Source: Favolaschia claudopus (lineage: Eukaryota > Basidiomycota > Agaricomycetes > Agaricales > Mycenaceae). Taken from it: a DNA stretch of 64,000 nucleotides. Numbering within the stretch: the first letter of the stretch is position 1; each line of letters starts with the position of its first letter. The position numbers and the translations under genes were made by a program. The notes under the pieces are model-generated. The model saw only the letters and a list, made by a program, of their open reading frames with translations, was not told the DNA's origin and did no database searches. Location of the stretch: NCBI GenBank assembly GCA_037176885.1, contig JAWWNJ010000021.1:1922001-1986000 (forward strand). The letters are read 5' to 3'. Shown piece by piece: positions 55,761 to 64,000 of the stretch.

Positions 55761-56143
55761 AGAGCCTGTTCGGATACCAGTAACCGTTACAGTAACCAGT
55801 AGCTGTTTTCCTTATACGGTGCCCGTGGAAATGTTAGGTGAGGTCGATCAAACTGTGACTCCTTGTGACACTGGGCGCCAAAACCACCGAAAATGCGTGC
55901 TTTTGATCGCTGGGACGCGATTTCTGAGGCATTTTTTCTTCAGCTCGTGTCAAAAGTCATAATGCTCAATAATATCTATAAACATGGGAAGTAGCGGACA
56001 CAATCGACAATACAGGAGGTAACCCATCCCAAATGGGCTGTCACGCTGGAGAACTGCCGAGGAGACGATGGATTTCCACGGCCACCATATAAGGAAAACA
56101 GCTACTGGTTACTGTAACGGTTACTGGTATCCGAACAGGCTCT
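55761..56143. mobile_element. 383-bp element with ~50-bp terminal inverted repeats
   Basis: AGAGCCTGTTCGGATACCAG.. is followed by AGTAACCAGTAGCTGTTTTC on the left. The whole block is inverted on the right, ending CCGAACAGGCTCT at 56143. The GAGCC..GGCTC ends recall the Tourist/Harbinger-like element at 1782-1919. Flanks are TTA and TAA, i.e. TWA but not identical. It abuts the 5' side of the gene at 54876-55700. Confidence 0.8.
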
Positions 56144-56183
56144 AAGAGTTAGTATTCTACAGTATGGATGTAGTTTACAGCCC

Positions 56184-56340
56184 CAGTCTGTGGGCGGCAG
56201 CGGCAGCGCTCAAATGGCGGCAGTGTGACATTGTGACAAAAGTGCCGCCATGGAGGCGGCACTTTTACCAACACTCTCGGCGGTCATTGGCGGCAACCGG
56301 CGGCAGTACTGCGGCAGTGGCGGCACTTTGGGGGTGCCCC
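56184..56340. repeat. GGCGGC-rich tract with perfect hairpin
   Basis: Repeated GGCGGCA units surround a perfect 12-bp palindrome, AAAAGTGCCGCC..GGCGGCACTTTT, at 56238-56266. Confidence 0.7.
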
Positions 56341-56445
56341 CAACACCGCTGGTATGTACGAGTTGTTCCGTCTGTTTACAAGAGACTACCTTCTGTGTGC
56401 TTGCTGCTCTGTTTTGCTCCAATTCGGCGTTGTTGCTGCTCAAGC

Positions 56446-57660
56446 TCAGGTGCTCAAGTCCTGAAGCTTGAAGCCTTCGCCAGGAAACGGCCAATGCCTG
56501 GCATCGATAACAGTGTCGATAATTGTGTAATATCCACAGCTATAATTTTTGGTATTGAAGGTAAAATTTCGGCAAAAACAACTGATACACAGACTACGCA
56601 TGTTGCCAGATATATGGGTCGGGATGTCAGGAGGCGTCAAGAGGAGGAGGTTGTGGGCCACCAGAAGATCGTGAAGCTCGAAGTCCTCTTCACATTGCGG
56701 CGTTTTCGTGTTACAGCCGTTTTGGAAACAATATACGGGTTTTGATCGAGTGGTGCTCATTCGTTTGTGCTTACCTTTGTTTTGCTTCCCGTCACCAGCT
56801 CCACTCCAGCCGAATCTGAGTTTTGCTTCCACCACCCAGAGAACACCAGGAAAAAACAGGGAGTTAACAGAACTGAGGATTAAGACTCAGCTGCTACTTG
56901 CCCAGAGCTCGACAGGGCCATGACTTGCGAGCAAGGGCCAAAACGAGAGACCAGCGGCACATGATGTGGTACGGCAACGCCCCACAAAGTGGTGCTCCCG
57001 GCTTTGCCGATGACAGAATCGTCAACAAATGTAAGCACAAACGAACGAGCACCACTCAATCAAAACCCGTATATTGTTTCCAAAACGGCTGTAAGATCCC
57101 AGTGACGATGGTGGGAATTGGAATCAAGAACCAGGAAGGTTTTCGCGGTAAGGCCAAGCCTCGGCAGCGCATGTTCAAGGAGCTTGACTCCAGCCCTAGT
57201 CTCTGAGTCATTATAGAGATTAATTAGCGAAATCTTTTGATTATTGAAAGCGAGATCGATGATGAGGATGTCACCGGATGTACAGAGGTCTGGACGAGGG
57301 CAGATGCAAGCGGGAGGGATGGACGTGATGTAGGTGGAGACGCGGTGTTTGCTGTAGGAGTCGGGGTAGATGAGAGCGTAGCCGGGAAATTCGGGGGAAT
57401 TGAGGACTTCGTTGTGGTGGGGTTCTTGCACACAAATGATGTCGAAGTTATCGTGACCGGCTAGGACCTCTAGCGGATTACGAGACTTCCACGAATTGAT
57501 TTGGACGAGGGTCAGCCTTTAGACGGAGTCGGGCAGCCGCGGCGCCGGAAGTGTAGGAATGGAAGAGGTGGCGTTGAGATGACGGGTGAGTTTTACCGCG
57601 CGAAGGCGCAGGGATTCTGCAATTCGTTTCCGAGCTAGGCAAGAGAAGACGTCAGATCGG
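56446..57660 (-). pseudogene. LINE ORF2 remnant: AP-type endonuclease, interrupted by a MITE
   Basis: Minus-strand reading from ~57600: LTLVQINSWKSRNPLEVL, DIICVQEPHHNEVLNSPEF (EN active-site region), YALIYPDSYSK, DILIIDLAFNNQKISLINLYND and LVLDSNSHHRHWD. After removal of the MITE at 56714-57091 it continues LNTKTPQCEEDFELHDLLV..LLLTPPDIPTH. This is the order of the exonuclease/endonuclease/phosphatase-fold domain of fungal non-LTR elements (Tad-like clade suspected). Reverse transcriptase is missing; homology is lost near 56.45 kb. A stop near the start and the truncation make it inactive. Confidence 0.8.
56714..57091. mobile_element. 378-bp TA MITE inserted in the LINE endonuclease
   Basis: Terminal inverted repeats of about 60 bp start CAGCCGTTTTGGAAACAATA and include TTTTGATYGAGTGGTGCTC. 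TA flanks at 56712-56713 and 57092-57093. Excision with one TA restores ..HHRHWD-LNTKTP.. in one frame. Shares the CAGCCGTTT end and a CGGGTTTTGAT motif with 58395-58747. Confidence 0.85.
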
Positions 57661-57681
57661 TGAACATTTACTAACACTCTG

Positions 57682-58106
57682 GCAGCGGATTTGGATCTGG
57701 ATTTGATGGGATTTGGTGGAACTGATGTCTGTATGTAACGTAGTCCGCGGAATGTCCGACATTAGCCGCCGTTGTGTTTGCAACATGCCTGCTCGTCGGC
57801 GACGACGACGAGCTCCTTCATTGAGCCCATTGCTTGCCTCCAGAACGGCGCACTTTTTGAGAACGGTGTGCTTTGATTACTATATGTTGCCTGCCCAATT
57901 TTATTGCTATAGCAGACCCCTTAAGTGCCAGCGCAGGCACGGCGGGAAATGGAGCGGGATGGCGGGAAAATGCCGACGAGACAATGCGCTGGCAGTTTGG
58001 CGGGAACAGTCCCGTCATCAGTTGACAACGGTGACTGATTGGTGACTGATCGTCACCCATCAGCTCTAAATCCCATCAAATCCAAATCCAAATCCGCTGC
58101 CGGAGT
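57682..58106. repeat. Inverted duplication of a LINE ORF1 3' segment
   Basis: GGCAGCGGATTTGGATCTGG.. at 57682-57715 is the inverse of 58072-58106, which encodes the GSGFGFGFDG end of LINE ORF1. The ~350-bp spacer contains no recognised gene. Confidence 0.6.
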
Positions 58107-59541
58107 GACTCAGAGAGCACACCACGCCGTGAACCTTGTCCCCACATCCTCCGCATTTTGGCTCCTTTACCGAACATTTCGCTTTCACATGTCCGAACTT
58201 GAAGCAGCCCCAACACGGAGTGACGCGTAGGTGAGGGAATCCACGCGAGACCCTCGGGGCCGAACCCGCGATGCGAATGCGTCCCATGGTCAACCTTTTC
58301 CCGTGATTGGAGCCGGATAAACAGGGAGCCAGCCGTTCGAGGTTTACGGCCGCCGGCGCGAGCAGAGATCTGTGATTCGCTGGGTGGCGGATTACAGCCG
58401 TTTCAGAAAAAGAATGCGGGTTTTGATCTTCTTTCGTTTTCGATTTTAATTGACGGTTGTTGACAACTCCGTCAACGGCACCGTGCGGCTCCACAACTGC
58501 CGTGAGCTTGTCGATGTAAACAACTGGGCTCAAGCACGCATTTGAGCTGGAGGTCAGATTGGAGCTCTGATGTATTCACAAAGGTTCAGGGAGCCTCACC
58601 AACTCACTCTCTGGCACGAGAATGCGCTCAAAGAGACGAAGAGCTCATTCGGCAAGGGTGGAGCCGAGGACGCGGGACCAAACACAGGTAAGCAGATTTC
58701 GAAAACGAAAATCAATCAAAACCCGCATTCTTTTTCCGAAACGGCTGTAACCCACGTCGGGACGCCCACCACAGAACCGAGTTCGGGATACCGCTCTTCA
58801 AGTTCCGTAACCAAGTCCTTGACGGTTGTGACAGCCGCATGAGGAATCCCATCCACCTGGATGTGGGAGTAAGTAGCTGGTGGGATGACGCGCGCTCCTG
58901 GGAAGAGTTGCGGGCCCCAGACCGGCCAATGTTTGACGAGCAGCGTAACAGACTCTTTGTTCTCCGGGACCAGGAACAGCACACCATCCTTAGAACGAGA
59001 GGCGCAGACGATTCTGGGCAGATCAAGAGTAGCGAGGAACTGATTGACCTCGGGAATCATCTCGTGGTAGGGTTTAGAGCAAAGAGGGACGAAGAATCGC
59101 CGTCGCACCGTAGCAGGATCCGTTCGTCCGGCGTCGTAGTAATAGGCGGCGGTTTTGGCTTGGGGTCTAAGAGGACCGGTGCAGTAGAAGACACAGCCGT
59201 CGCATACGATCCAGATCCAAGTCGAGCCGTCTTTACCGAATCGACCGATTTACTGAGGGATTGAAGAGCCTTATGCTGAGACTGAACATAATCTGCATGG
59301 GGGCGGAGACGGATTTGGTCAGAATCGCACAGAAAGAGTCCGGCGTCTCGTTGTCGCGTGAAAGCTCGTGGTGTGACTCCAAGCGAGACTGGAAGGTGGC
59401 GAGGGCATCCAAGCACGCTGCAGTAGGGCTACTCTTGCGGTAGTCAGTGATGAGGGATACCAGAGAGCCCAGAGCGTTGGCGAGTTCATCGAGTGTGGTC
59501 GCCGCGAGTGCCGCTTCCTTGGTGCGCCCAAAGAGTGTCAA
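58066..59541 (-). pseudogene. LINE ORF1 (gag-like, CCHC zinc knuckle), interrupted by a MITE
   Basis: Minus-strand blocks: ALAATTLDELANALGSLVSL (59.5 kb), KALQSLSKSVDSVKTARLGS, FLATLDLPRIVCASRSKDG (~59.0 kb) and LEERYPELGSVVGVPTW. The MITE 58395-58747 follows, then VRIAGSAP-like RIRIAGSAPRVSRGFPHLRV leading to zinc knuckles CWGCFKFGHVKAKC and CGGCGDKVHGVVC. This layout (RRM-like region, then CCHC knuckles) is typical of LINE ORF1 gag proteins of fungi. Several frame changes (near 59.25, 59.1 and 58.3 kb) show that it is dead. Confidence 0.75.
58395..58747. mobile_element. 353-bp TA MITE inserted in LINE ORF1
   Basis: CAGCCGTTTCAGAAAAAGAA..GCGGGTTTTGAT at the left is inverted at the right (ATCAAAACCCGC..GAAACGGCTG, ending 58747). 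TA flanks at 58393-58394 and 58748-58749. Removing it with one TA gives a continuous ..GVPTWV-NPPPSESQI.. frame. Confidence 0.85.
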
Positions 59542-60303
59542 CTTTCGAGGTATCCTAAGATAGAAAAGGGGTGCATGTTATGCTGTTCGTTGTGTCAAAA
59601 AATTCAAAACCCCTTATGATACAAATGTACCTCATATATTGGAGTGTGAATAGAGCTACAAGTCGCAATATGGTGTGTATAGCTTGACGAGACAGACAAT
59701 ATATAGTGTGAGTTGGCTGTCAATATATATTGAGTGTCACTCAATATATTGTGAACTTTCACAAGCTATAAAAATTAAGCCCGACACAGCGAGCGGGCCC
59801 TCCCTCCTACTGTCCGAGCCATGGCTCGGGGCCTTCCGCCCTGCGGCGCTGTTGCGGCGGCTGTTGAGCTCAGCCCTCGGGCTTCTCGGTCAACTCTTCG
59901 GCCCATTTCGGACCCGGCTCCCGATCTTTGGCCGGGCTTGGCAGCGGCCTTCCATCGTGTGAACTACCCCCGAAAAAGGAAAGGAAGTTCAAAATACCAT
60001 GTTTTCTCTGTTTTGCGCGCCTTTCCTCTTGAGAGTATTCACTAGTGATAAAACAGACTTAGATTAGGGAAATCATTGAGCTTCCAGGCTTGGTGTCTTC
60101 CACTGCAAGGGCCGTGGAGTGATACTAGGCACATTAGAATTCTATGGCTGCCAAAACTGTAGCAGACAAGGGCACCGAACGGAGTCGGATATAATATCGG
60201 CGAAAAGCCACATTTGAGTCTTCGACTATCACCTTGTCCCATGTTTCAAACCAGTGGAGGTTCAACATCGAAGAAAACACTGGCAGGTTCAACCAGAAAA
60301 CTG
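59542..60303. other. No gene recognised; contains a 31-bp palindrome
   Basis: Intergenic sequence. CAATATATATTGAGTG/CACTCAATATATTG at 59721-59751 is a near-perfect palindrome. A GC-rich stretch at 59790-59960 has no domain. Confidence 0.4.
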
Positions 60304-60440
60304 TCTTGTGACTGTCGCTTCATTCACGCTTGGTTTATTGATAGAGAGGCAGCCATAGTTAGGTGTGGGTGAGGAGAAGACGCCGGGGAATCTAGCCGGC
60401 TGCACTCCTGGTCGTGGGGCGACGGGATGGACGCGAAGGC
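60304..60440. repeat. Direct repeat copy A (~137 bp) upstream of the DIRS-like element
   Basis: TCTTGTGACTGTCGCTTCAT.. to ..GGATG-ACGCGAAGGCA is repeated almost perfectly at 60771-60907, offset 467 bp. DIRS-group elements carry split direct or inverted terminal repeats instead of LTRs, so these may be terminal repeats of the element that follows or of a neighbouring copy. Confidence 0.75.
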
Positions 60441-60770
60441 ATCCCATTAACGCCCCACTCTATGACCGCCTCACTGGTATCTACTTCACTGATCTACGAA
60501 TGGTATGAACTCTTCAAGATGAGTCCCAAGACGGAGCTGGAGAGGCGTCGGCACAGCAACTGCAGAACCTGTCAGAAAATTCAGGGTGTGGTGGGTGGGG
60601 AAAAAGAAATCTTGAGGGATCCAAAGCCCGAAGGTGTGTCGAATGAGCTCGAGGGCGTCGTGCCGTGTGCTCGACATGAGCGTCGAGAAGAGGAGAGTCA
60701 CGTCACACGTCACGTGCACTCCGCTTGTCACAAGACATTGCACTCCTCTCGCAAGCTCAGGAGTGCCCCA

Positions 60771-60907
60771 TCTTGTGACTGTCGCTTCATTCACGCTTGG
60801 TTTATTGATAGAGAGGCAGCCATAGTTAGGTGTGGGTGAGGAGAAGACGCCGGGGAATCTAGCCGGCTGCACTCCTGGTCGTGGGGCGACGGGATGCACG
60901 CGAAGGC
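60771..60907. repeat. Direct repeat copy B (~137 bp) at the DIRS-like 5' end
   Basis: Second copy of 60304-60440, lying ~200 bp upstream of the gag-like start codon. Apart from a GA/CA and a TC/CC change the copies agree over their length. Confidence 0.75.
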
Positions 60908-61105
60908 ACCCAAGAGAGAAGACGCCAGGCGAGGGCATCACAAGAGACCACGACTAACCCAAAAGAAGGCGTAGTGAGTGTATACACTCGGAGGAATGCA
61001 CGTGGGAGTCATCACCGTGACTCATCGCCTCTTTTTCTTCCACCACCACCACCGGGCGCGTTCCTTCGCCCGTGCTCTCGTTTTTTAGTTCTTTTCTCTT
61101 CCCCA

Positions 61106-62017
61106 ATGGCCAACGACGACCCCTCGCCCTTCAGTGAGGCTCAGCTGGCCGCACTTACGGCCATTGTGACCCGGGCCATTGCCGACAGCTCCGCCAACCC
61201 TTCGGGCGGCTCCGGCGCGTCATCCTCGTCGAACGCAGCGAACGGCAGCGGAAATGTTACGGTCCCCACTACCAATGCCGCCGGTGAGCTTGACAATTTC
61301 GCTTCCGCCTCCTTTCGGTCCCCCACGATGTGGTACCGCCGCGTCAAGCTGGCGCACATCGACGCCATTGTGAATGGCACCTTCGAAGCCGACGACCTCC
61401 CCAAGCTCTCCTCCATCGCCGCCGCTGCCCCCGCTGCCCCCGTGCCCATCCTCTTCCACCCGACTTCTGGTGTTGCCGCCCCGGAACAACCAGAGGAAGC
61501 CCTTGATGCGGGTCTTCCCCGCGCATGGGTCAAGGCATTCCCCTCCTTACCCCCGCTCCTTGATGCCTGGTCGACCTACACCGGCATCCGCTCCCTCATT
61601 GACACCACCAACGGTGGTGTTGCTGCCGCCCTTTCCATCTACACCAGCCAGCTCATGGATTTCACCACACAGTATGAGTGGTCCGCAGTCTTGCGTTACC
61701 ATTACGAATTTATTCGTGTGCGCATGGCGGAGAATTTTCTCCCCACGCGCTGGGTGACGCCCGATCAGGGCCTCGTCTCCACCAGGTTGGTTCGCTACCC
61801 ACTGCCCCCACCATTCTCCTCCAAGCGCAAACGCGACCTCGCTGAGCGCCTTTCCGAACCCAGCGCCCCTGCATCCCGTCCGAAGGTTGATGAGACCTGC
61901 TACAAGTTTCAGGATGCCGCTGGTTGTCGCATGGGCGACAAGTGCTCTCGCCGCCACGTCTGCATTGCGTGTCAGGGCGCCCACCCCGCACATGCTTGCC
62001 CTCAGAAGCGGAAGTAG
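61106..62017 (+). CDS. Gag-like protein of a DIRS-like (tyrosine-recombinase) retrotransposon
   Basis: 303 aa from ATG 61106 (MANDDPSPFSEAQLAALTAI), the first methionine after a CT-rich leader. The open frame extends to 60881, but upstream sequence is the direct repeat. Order: an acidic/Ser-Asn-rich N-terminus, a central helical region (WVKAFPSLPPLLDAWSTYTG, QLMDFTTQYEWSAVLRYHYE), a basic KRKRDL motif, and a C-terminal Cys/His cluster (CYKFQDAAGCRMGDKCSRRH, then CIACQGAHPAHAC) with C-x7-C-x5-C-x3-H spacing. This resembles the CCCH-type finger that ends the gag of mushroom DIRS elements. It would package element RNA. Intact. Confidence 0.75.
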   Translation: MANDDPSPFSEAQLAALTAIVTRAIADSSANPSGGSGASSSSNAANGSGNVTVPTTNAAGELDNFASASFRSPTMWYRRVKLAHIDAIVNGTFEADDLPKLSSIAAAAPAAPVPILFHPTSGVAAPEQPEEALDAGLPRAWVKAFPSLPPLLDAWSTYTGIRSLIDTTNGGVAAALSIYTSQLMDFTTQYEWSAVLRYHYEFIRVRMAENFLPTRWVTPDQGLVSTRLVRYPLPPPFSSKRKRDLAERLSEPSAPASRPKVDETCYKFQDAAGCRMGDKCSRRHVCIACQGAHPAHACPQKRK

Positions 62018-62155
62018 GATGTTTGGGGCACGCCGACCGAGTCCGGCCTCTGCCCCACTCCGACCAACCCTTCGGTTCCTCTTTGTCCACTGGCTCCTCG
62101 CACCGCACCCTCTCTATCACCCCTCTTGCATACTGCTCATCTCTCTGCCCATCTA

Positions 62156-64000
62156 ATGCCTCCTCCCCCTGCCCGTCCTAATACACACATCACATTCCCA
62201 GTTGCCCCTACCTCCGGTCCTCGTGTTACTAGCTCCCTTAATCCCGCTATGCTATCTTTCTTACTTCAGGATTATCCTGATCCCTCCTTCGTACAACACC
62301 TACATAATATCTGTACCTATGGTGCGTCAATTGGATACACCGGCCCCCGAGTGGGCCGCGCCTTCTCACGGAATCTGCCTGCCACACCGTCCGAGCACGC
62401 TGTAACCGCTGCAGATATTCTGGCAAACTTTTCTCTGGGTGAGCTTCGCCGTGTCGACTCCCTCCCCGTTCATGAGCAGCACCGGGTCGTTTACTCACCT
62501 GTGGGCACTGTCCCCAAAGCCGATGGTGGTTGGCGCACTGTCCACCACCTCTCTTATCCTCGTGGCTCGTCTATCAACGATAGCATTTCCTCTGACGCAG
62601 TGACACTCTCCTACACCTCGCTTGACACCTTCTTTGACCGCCTCCGCCGACTTGGTCCTGGCGCTCTCCTCTGGAAGATCGACCTGCGGCGTGCGTTCCG
62701 CCACATTGTAGTATGCCCAGACGACTCTCTGCTGTATGGCTTCTACTTCGACGGTGTTGGTTACATTGACGTTCGCCTACCATTCGGATCCCGCTCATCA
62801 CCCTTCACTTTCAACTTGTTTGCGGAGGCCCTGCACTGGATCTCGGAGCGTATGGGCGCCCCCCTTGACCACTTCCTCGACGACTTCTTTGGTGCTCGCG
62901 CAGCAGGCGAGTATGACCTTGCAGAGCGCGACCGTGCAATTTTCCGCGCAATCTGCGATGCAACTGGTTTCTCTGCCCATCCAGTTGGGAAGGCAGGGAA
63001 GGACATTCCTCCATCTACCCGCGGTGTTATCCTAGGGATTGAGATCGACACTGTTGCCTTCACAGTGGCTCTCCCTGCCGAGAAGCTGCAGCGCACCATG
63101 GCTACTCTCAAGTCCCTTCTAGCCGGAGCGTCAGCTACCCTCTTGGACCTCCAGTCCATTGCTGGCCTTCTGCAGTTTGCAACAAAGGTCCTGCCTGCGG
63201 GGCGCGCTTTCATCCGTCGTGTGTACAATGCGCTGTCCCATTTCCCATCCTTTGGCCGGCGTCGCATCCCGAGAGGTGCACGCCGTGATTTGGAATGGTG
63301 GGCTCGTCTTCTTCCGACTTGGAACGGTATCCAGTCCCTACATCCTCACCGCCCGGGCGTGGTTATCTTTACTGACGCCAGTGGGTCTTCCTCGAAAGGA
63401 ATTGGCGGTCATCTTGGGCCCCGGGAGGCACCTATCGATTTTTTTGCGACGCGAGTACCCAGGCGGCACCGGGGAAAGTCTATCCTTTTCAAGGAGCTGT
63501 GGGCCGTGCTCCACGCTCTTCGTATTTGGGCATCTCCAGCCTGGGCCGGGTCCCGGGTCTTACTTCGGGTTGACAACACCGGCGGCGTGGCTGGTTTGAA
63601 TGGAGGTTCTATTCGGGAGGTGCCTGCACAGGCGCTCTTGAGGGAGATCTTCCTTCTTGCGCTATCTTTCGGCTTTTCCATCTCCTGCGTGTGGGTTTCC
63701 TCTGAACAGAACTACCTTGCTGACGCACTCTCTCGTTTTGACATGCCACGTCTTCACCCATTGTTACCTCAATTCTTCGCCTCACAGCACACTCCCTTCC
63801 CCCACCTCCCGCCGGATGGCCTGAACGGGTCGATCAACCACCGCTCGTCGCCTACTTCCTCTGGCACGGCCTCGCTGCCTCCACCCGCGGCGTCAACCAG
63901 ACGGCTTGCAACTCCTTCGAGTCTTTCTGCATGCGAAAATACGGTGCTGACGGTGCCTCTCCATACCCCGCCTCAGAAGCCCACCTTCTCGAATGGGCGG
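62156..64000 (+). CDS. DIRS-like reverse transcriptase/RNase H polyprotein (open at window end)
   Basis: An uninterrupted frame from ATG 62156 to the window edge. RT blocks: VGTVPKADGGWRTVHHLSYP, LLWKIDLRRAFRHIVV (first Asp), LPFGSRSSPFTFNLFAEAL and FLDDFFGA (catalytic DD). RNase H follows: VVIFTDASGSSSKGIGGHLG, ILFKELWAVLHALRIWA, VLLRVDNTGGVAGLN and QNYLADALSRF. The order and the LDD-F motif match DIRS-group RT-RH, which lack an aspartic protease and DDE integrase. Upstream start choice is tentative. The C-terminal ~60 codons overlap the recombinase frame. It is apparently intact, unlike the other elements in the window. Confidence 0.85.
   Translation, partial: MPPPPARPNTHITFPVAPTSGPRVTSSLNPAMLSFLLQDYPDPSFVQHLHNICTYGASIGYTGPRVGRAFSRNLPATPSEHAVTAADILANFSLGELRRVDSLPVHEQHRVVYSPVGTVPKADGGWRTVHHLSYPRGSSINDSISSDAVTLSYTSLDTFFDRLRRLGPGALLWKIDLRRAFRHIVVCPDDSLLYGFYFDGVGYIDVRLPFGSRSSPFTFNLFAEALHWISERMGAPLDHFLDDFFGARAAGEYDLAERDRAIFRAICDATGFSAHPVGKAGKDIPPSTRGVILGIEIDTVAFTVALPAEKLQRTMATLKSLLAGASATLLDLQSIAGLLQFATKVLPAGRAFIRRVYNALSHFPSFGRRRIPRGARRDLEWWARLLPTWNGIQSLHPHRPGVVIFTDASGSSSKGIGGHLGPREAPIDFFATRVPRRHRGKSILFKELWAVLHALRIWASPAWAGSRVLLRVDNTGGVAGLNGGSIREVPAQALLREIFLLALSFGFSISCVWVSSEQNYLADALSRFDMPRLHPLLPQFFASQHTPFPHLPPDGLNGSINHRSSPTSSGTASLPPPAASTRRLATPSSLSACENTVLTVPLHTPPQKPTFSNGR
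63800..64000 (+). CDS. Tyrosine recombinase of the DIRS-like element, N-terminal part (truncated by window)
   Basis: Read in a frame shifted from the RT ORF: WPERVDQPPLVAYFLWHGLA, then STRGVNQTACNSFESFC, then YPASEAHLLEWA. The helical STR-x(n)-F-x(2)-FC pattern is that of the SAM-like core-binding domain at the N-terminus of tyrosine recombinases. The catalytic R-H-R-Y residues would lie beyond 64000. Overlap with RT in another frame is the usual DIRS arrangement. Confidence 0.7.

Noticed and set aside
57713..58045. 110-codon plus-strand ORF within the LINE region
   Set aside because: It overlaps an inverted duplication of LINE ORF1 sequence and has no domain; considered spurious.

Overview
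The window looks like a gene-poor, transposon-dense stretch of a filamentous basidiomycete genome, probably Agaricomycetes. Four kinds of evidence point there: spliceosomal introns of about 36-113 bp in every intact gene; a Plavaka-type transposase; a Ty3/gypsy lineage whose conserved pol motifs are common in mushrooms; and DIRS-like, Helitron, hAT and LINE remnants together with fragments of CDC48 and a GMC oxidoreductase. The taxonomic call is an inference from these families. No marker gene fixes the species.

Layout. 1-13.2 kb is a graveyard of nested DNA transposons. It holds a hAT-type MITE with a perfect 8-bp target duplication, an intron-containing tRNA-like gene, several TA-flanked MITEs, a Helitron helicase split by a TA MITE, a hAT transposase tail and the 5' half of a gypsy element. 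13.26-14.65 kb is an intact three-exon kinase-like gene. 14.7-21.4 kb has no convincing gene but several inverted-repeat elements. 21.5-24.6 kb is the 3' half (RT-RNaseH-integrase) of a gypsy element on the minus strand.

24.0-47.0 kb is the most striking region: a head-to-tail triplication of a ~7.86-kb unit. Each unit carries the gypsy RT N-terminus, a Plavaka transposase pseudogene and a decayed CDC48 (p97) AAA+ ATPase fragment. The two internal junctions carry the same 607-bp filler, which begins with 22 nt copied from about 300 bp upstream in CDC48. In the third unit CDC48 continues, is interrupted by a GMC-oxidoreductase fragment, and then resumes.

49.2-55.7 kb is a small cluster of four apparently intact, unrecognised multi-exon genes plus a Tc1/mariner-like transposase tail. 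Two of these genes are divergent and share a 142-bp promoter region. 55.8-59.6 kb holds a TIR element and a decayed LINE on the minus strand, cut by two related TA MITEs whose precise removal rejoins the LINE frames. 60.3-64.0 kb is a DIRS-like (tyrosine-recombinase) retrotransposon with gag, RT/RNaseH and the start of the recombinase. It runs off the window and may be the most intact element here.

Most short open frames are shadows. All exon coordinates were read by eye from GT..AG sites and frame continuity, so they should be treated as models.
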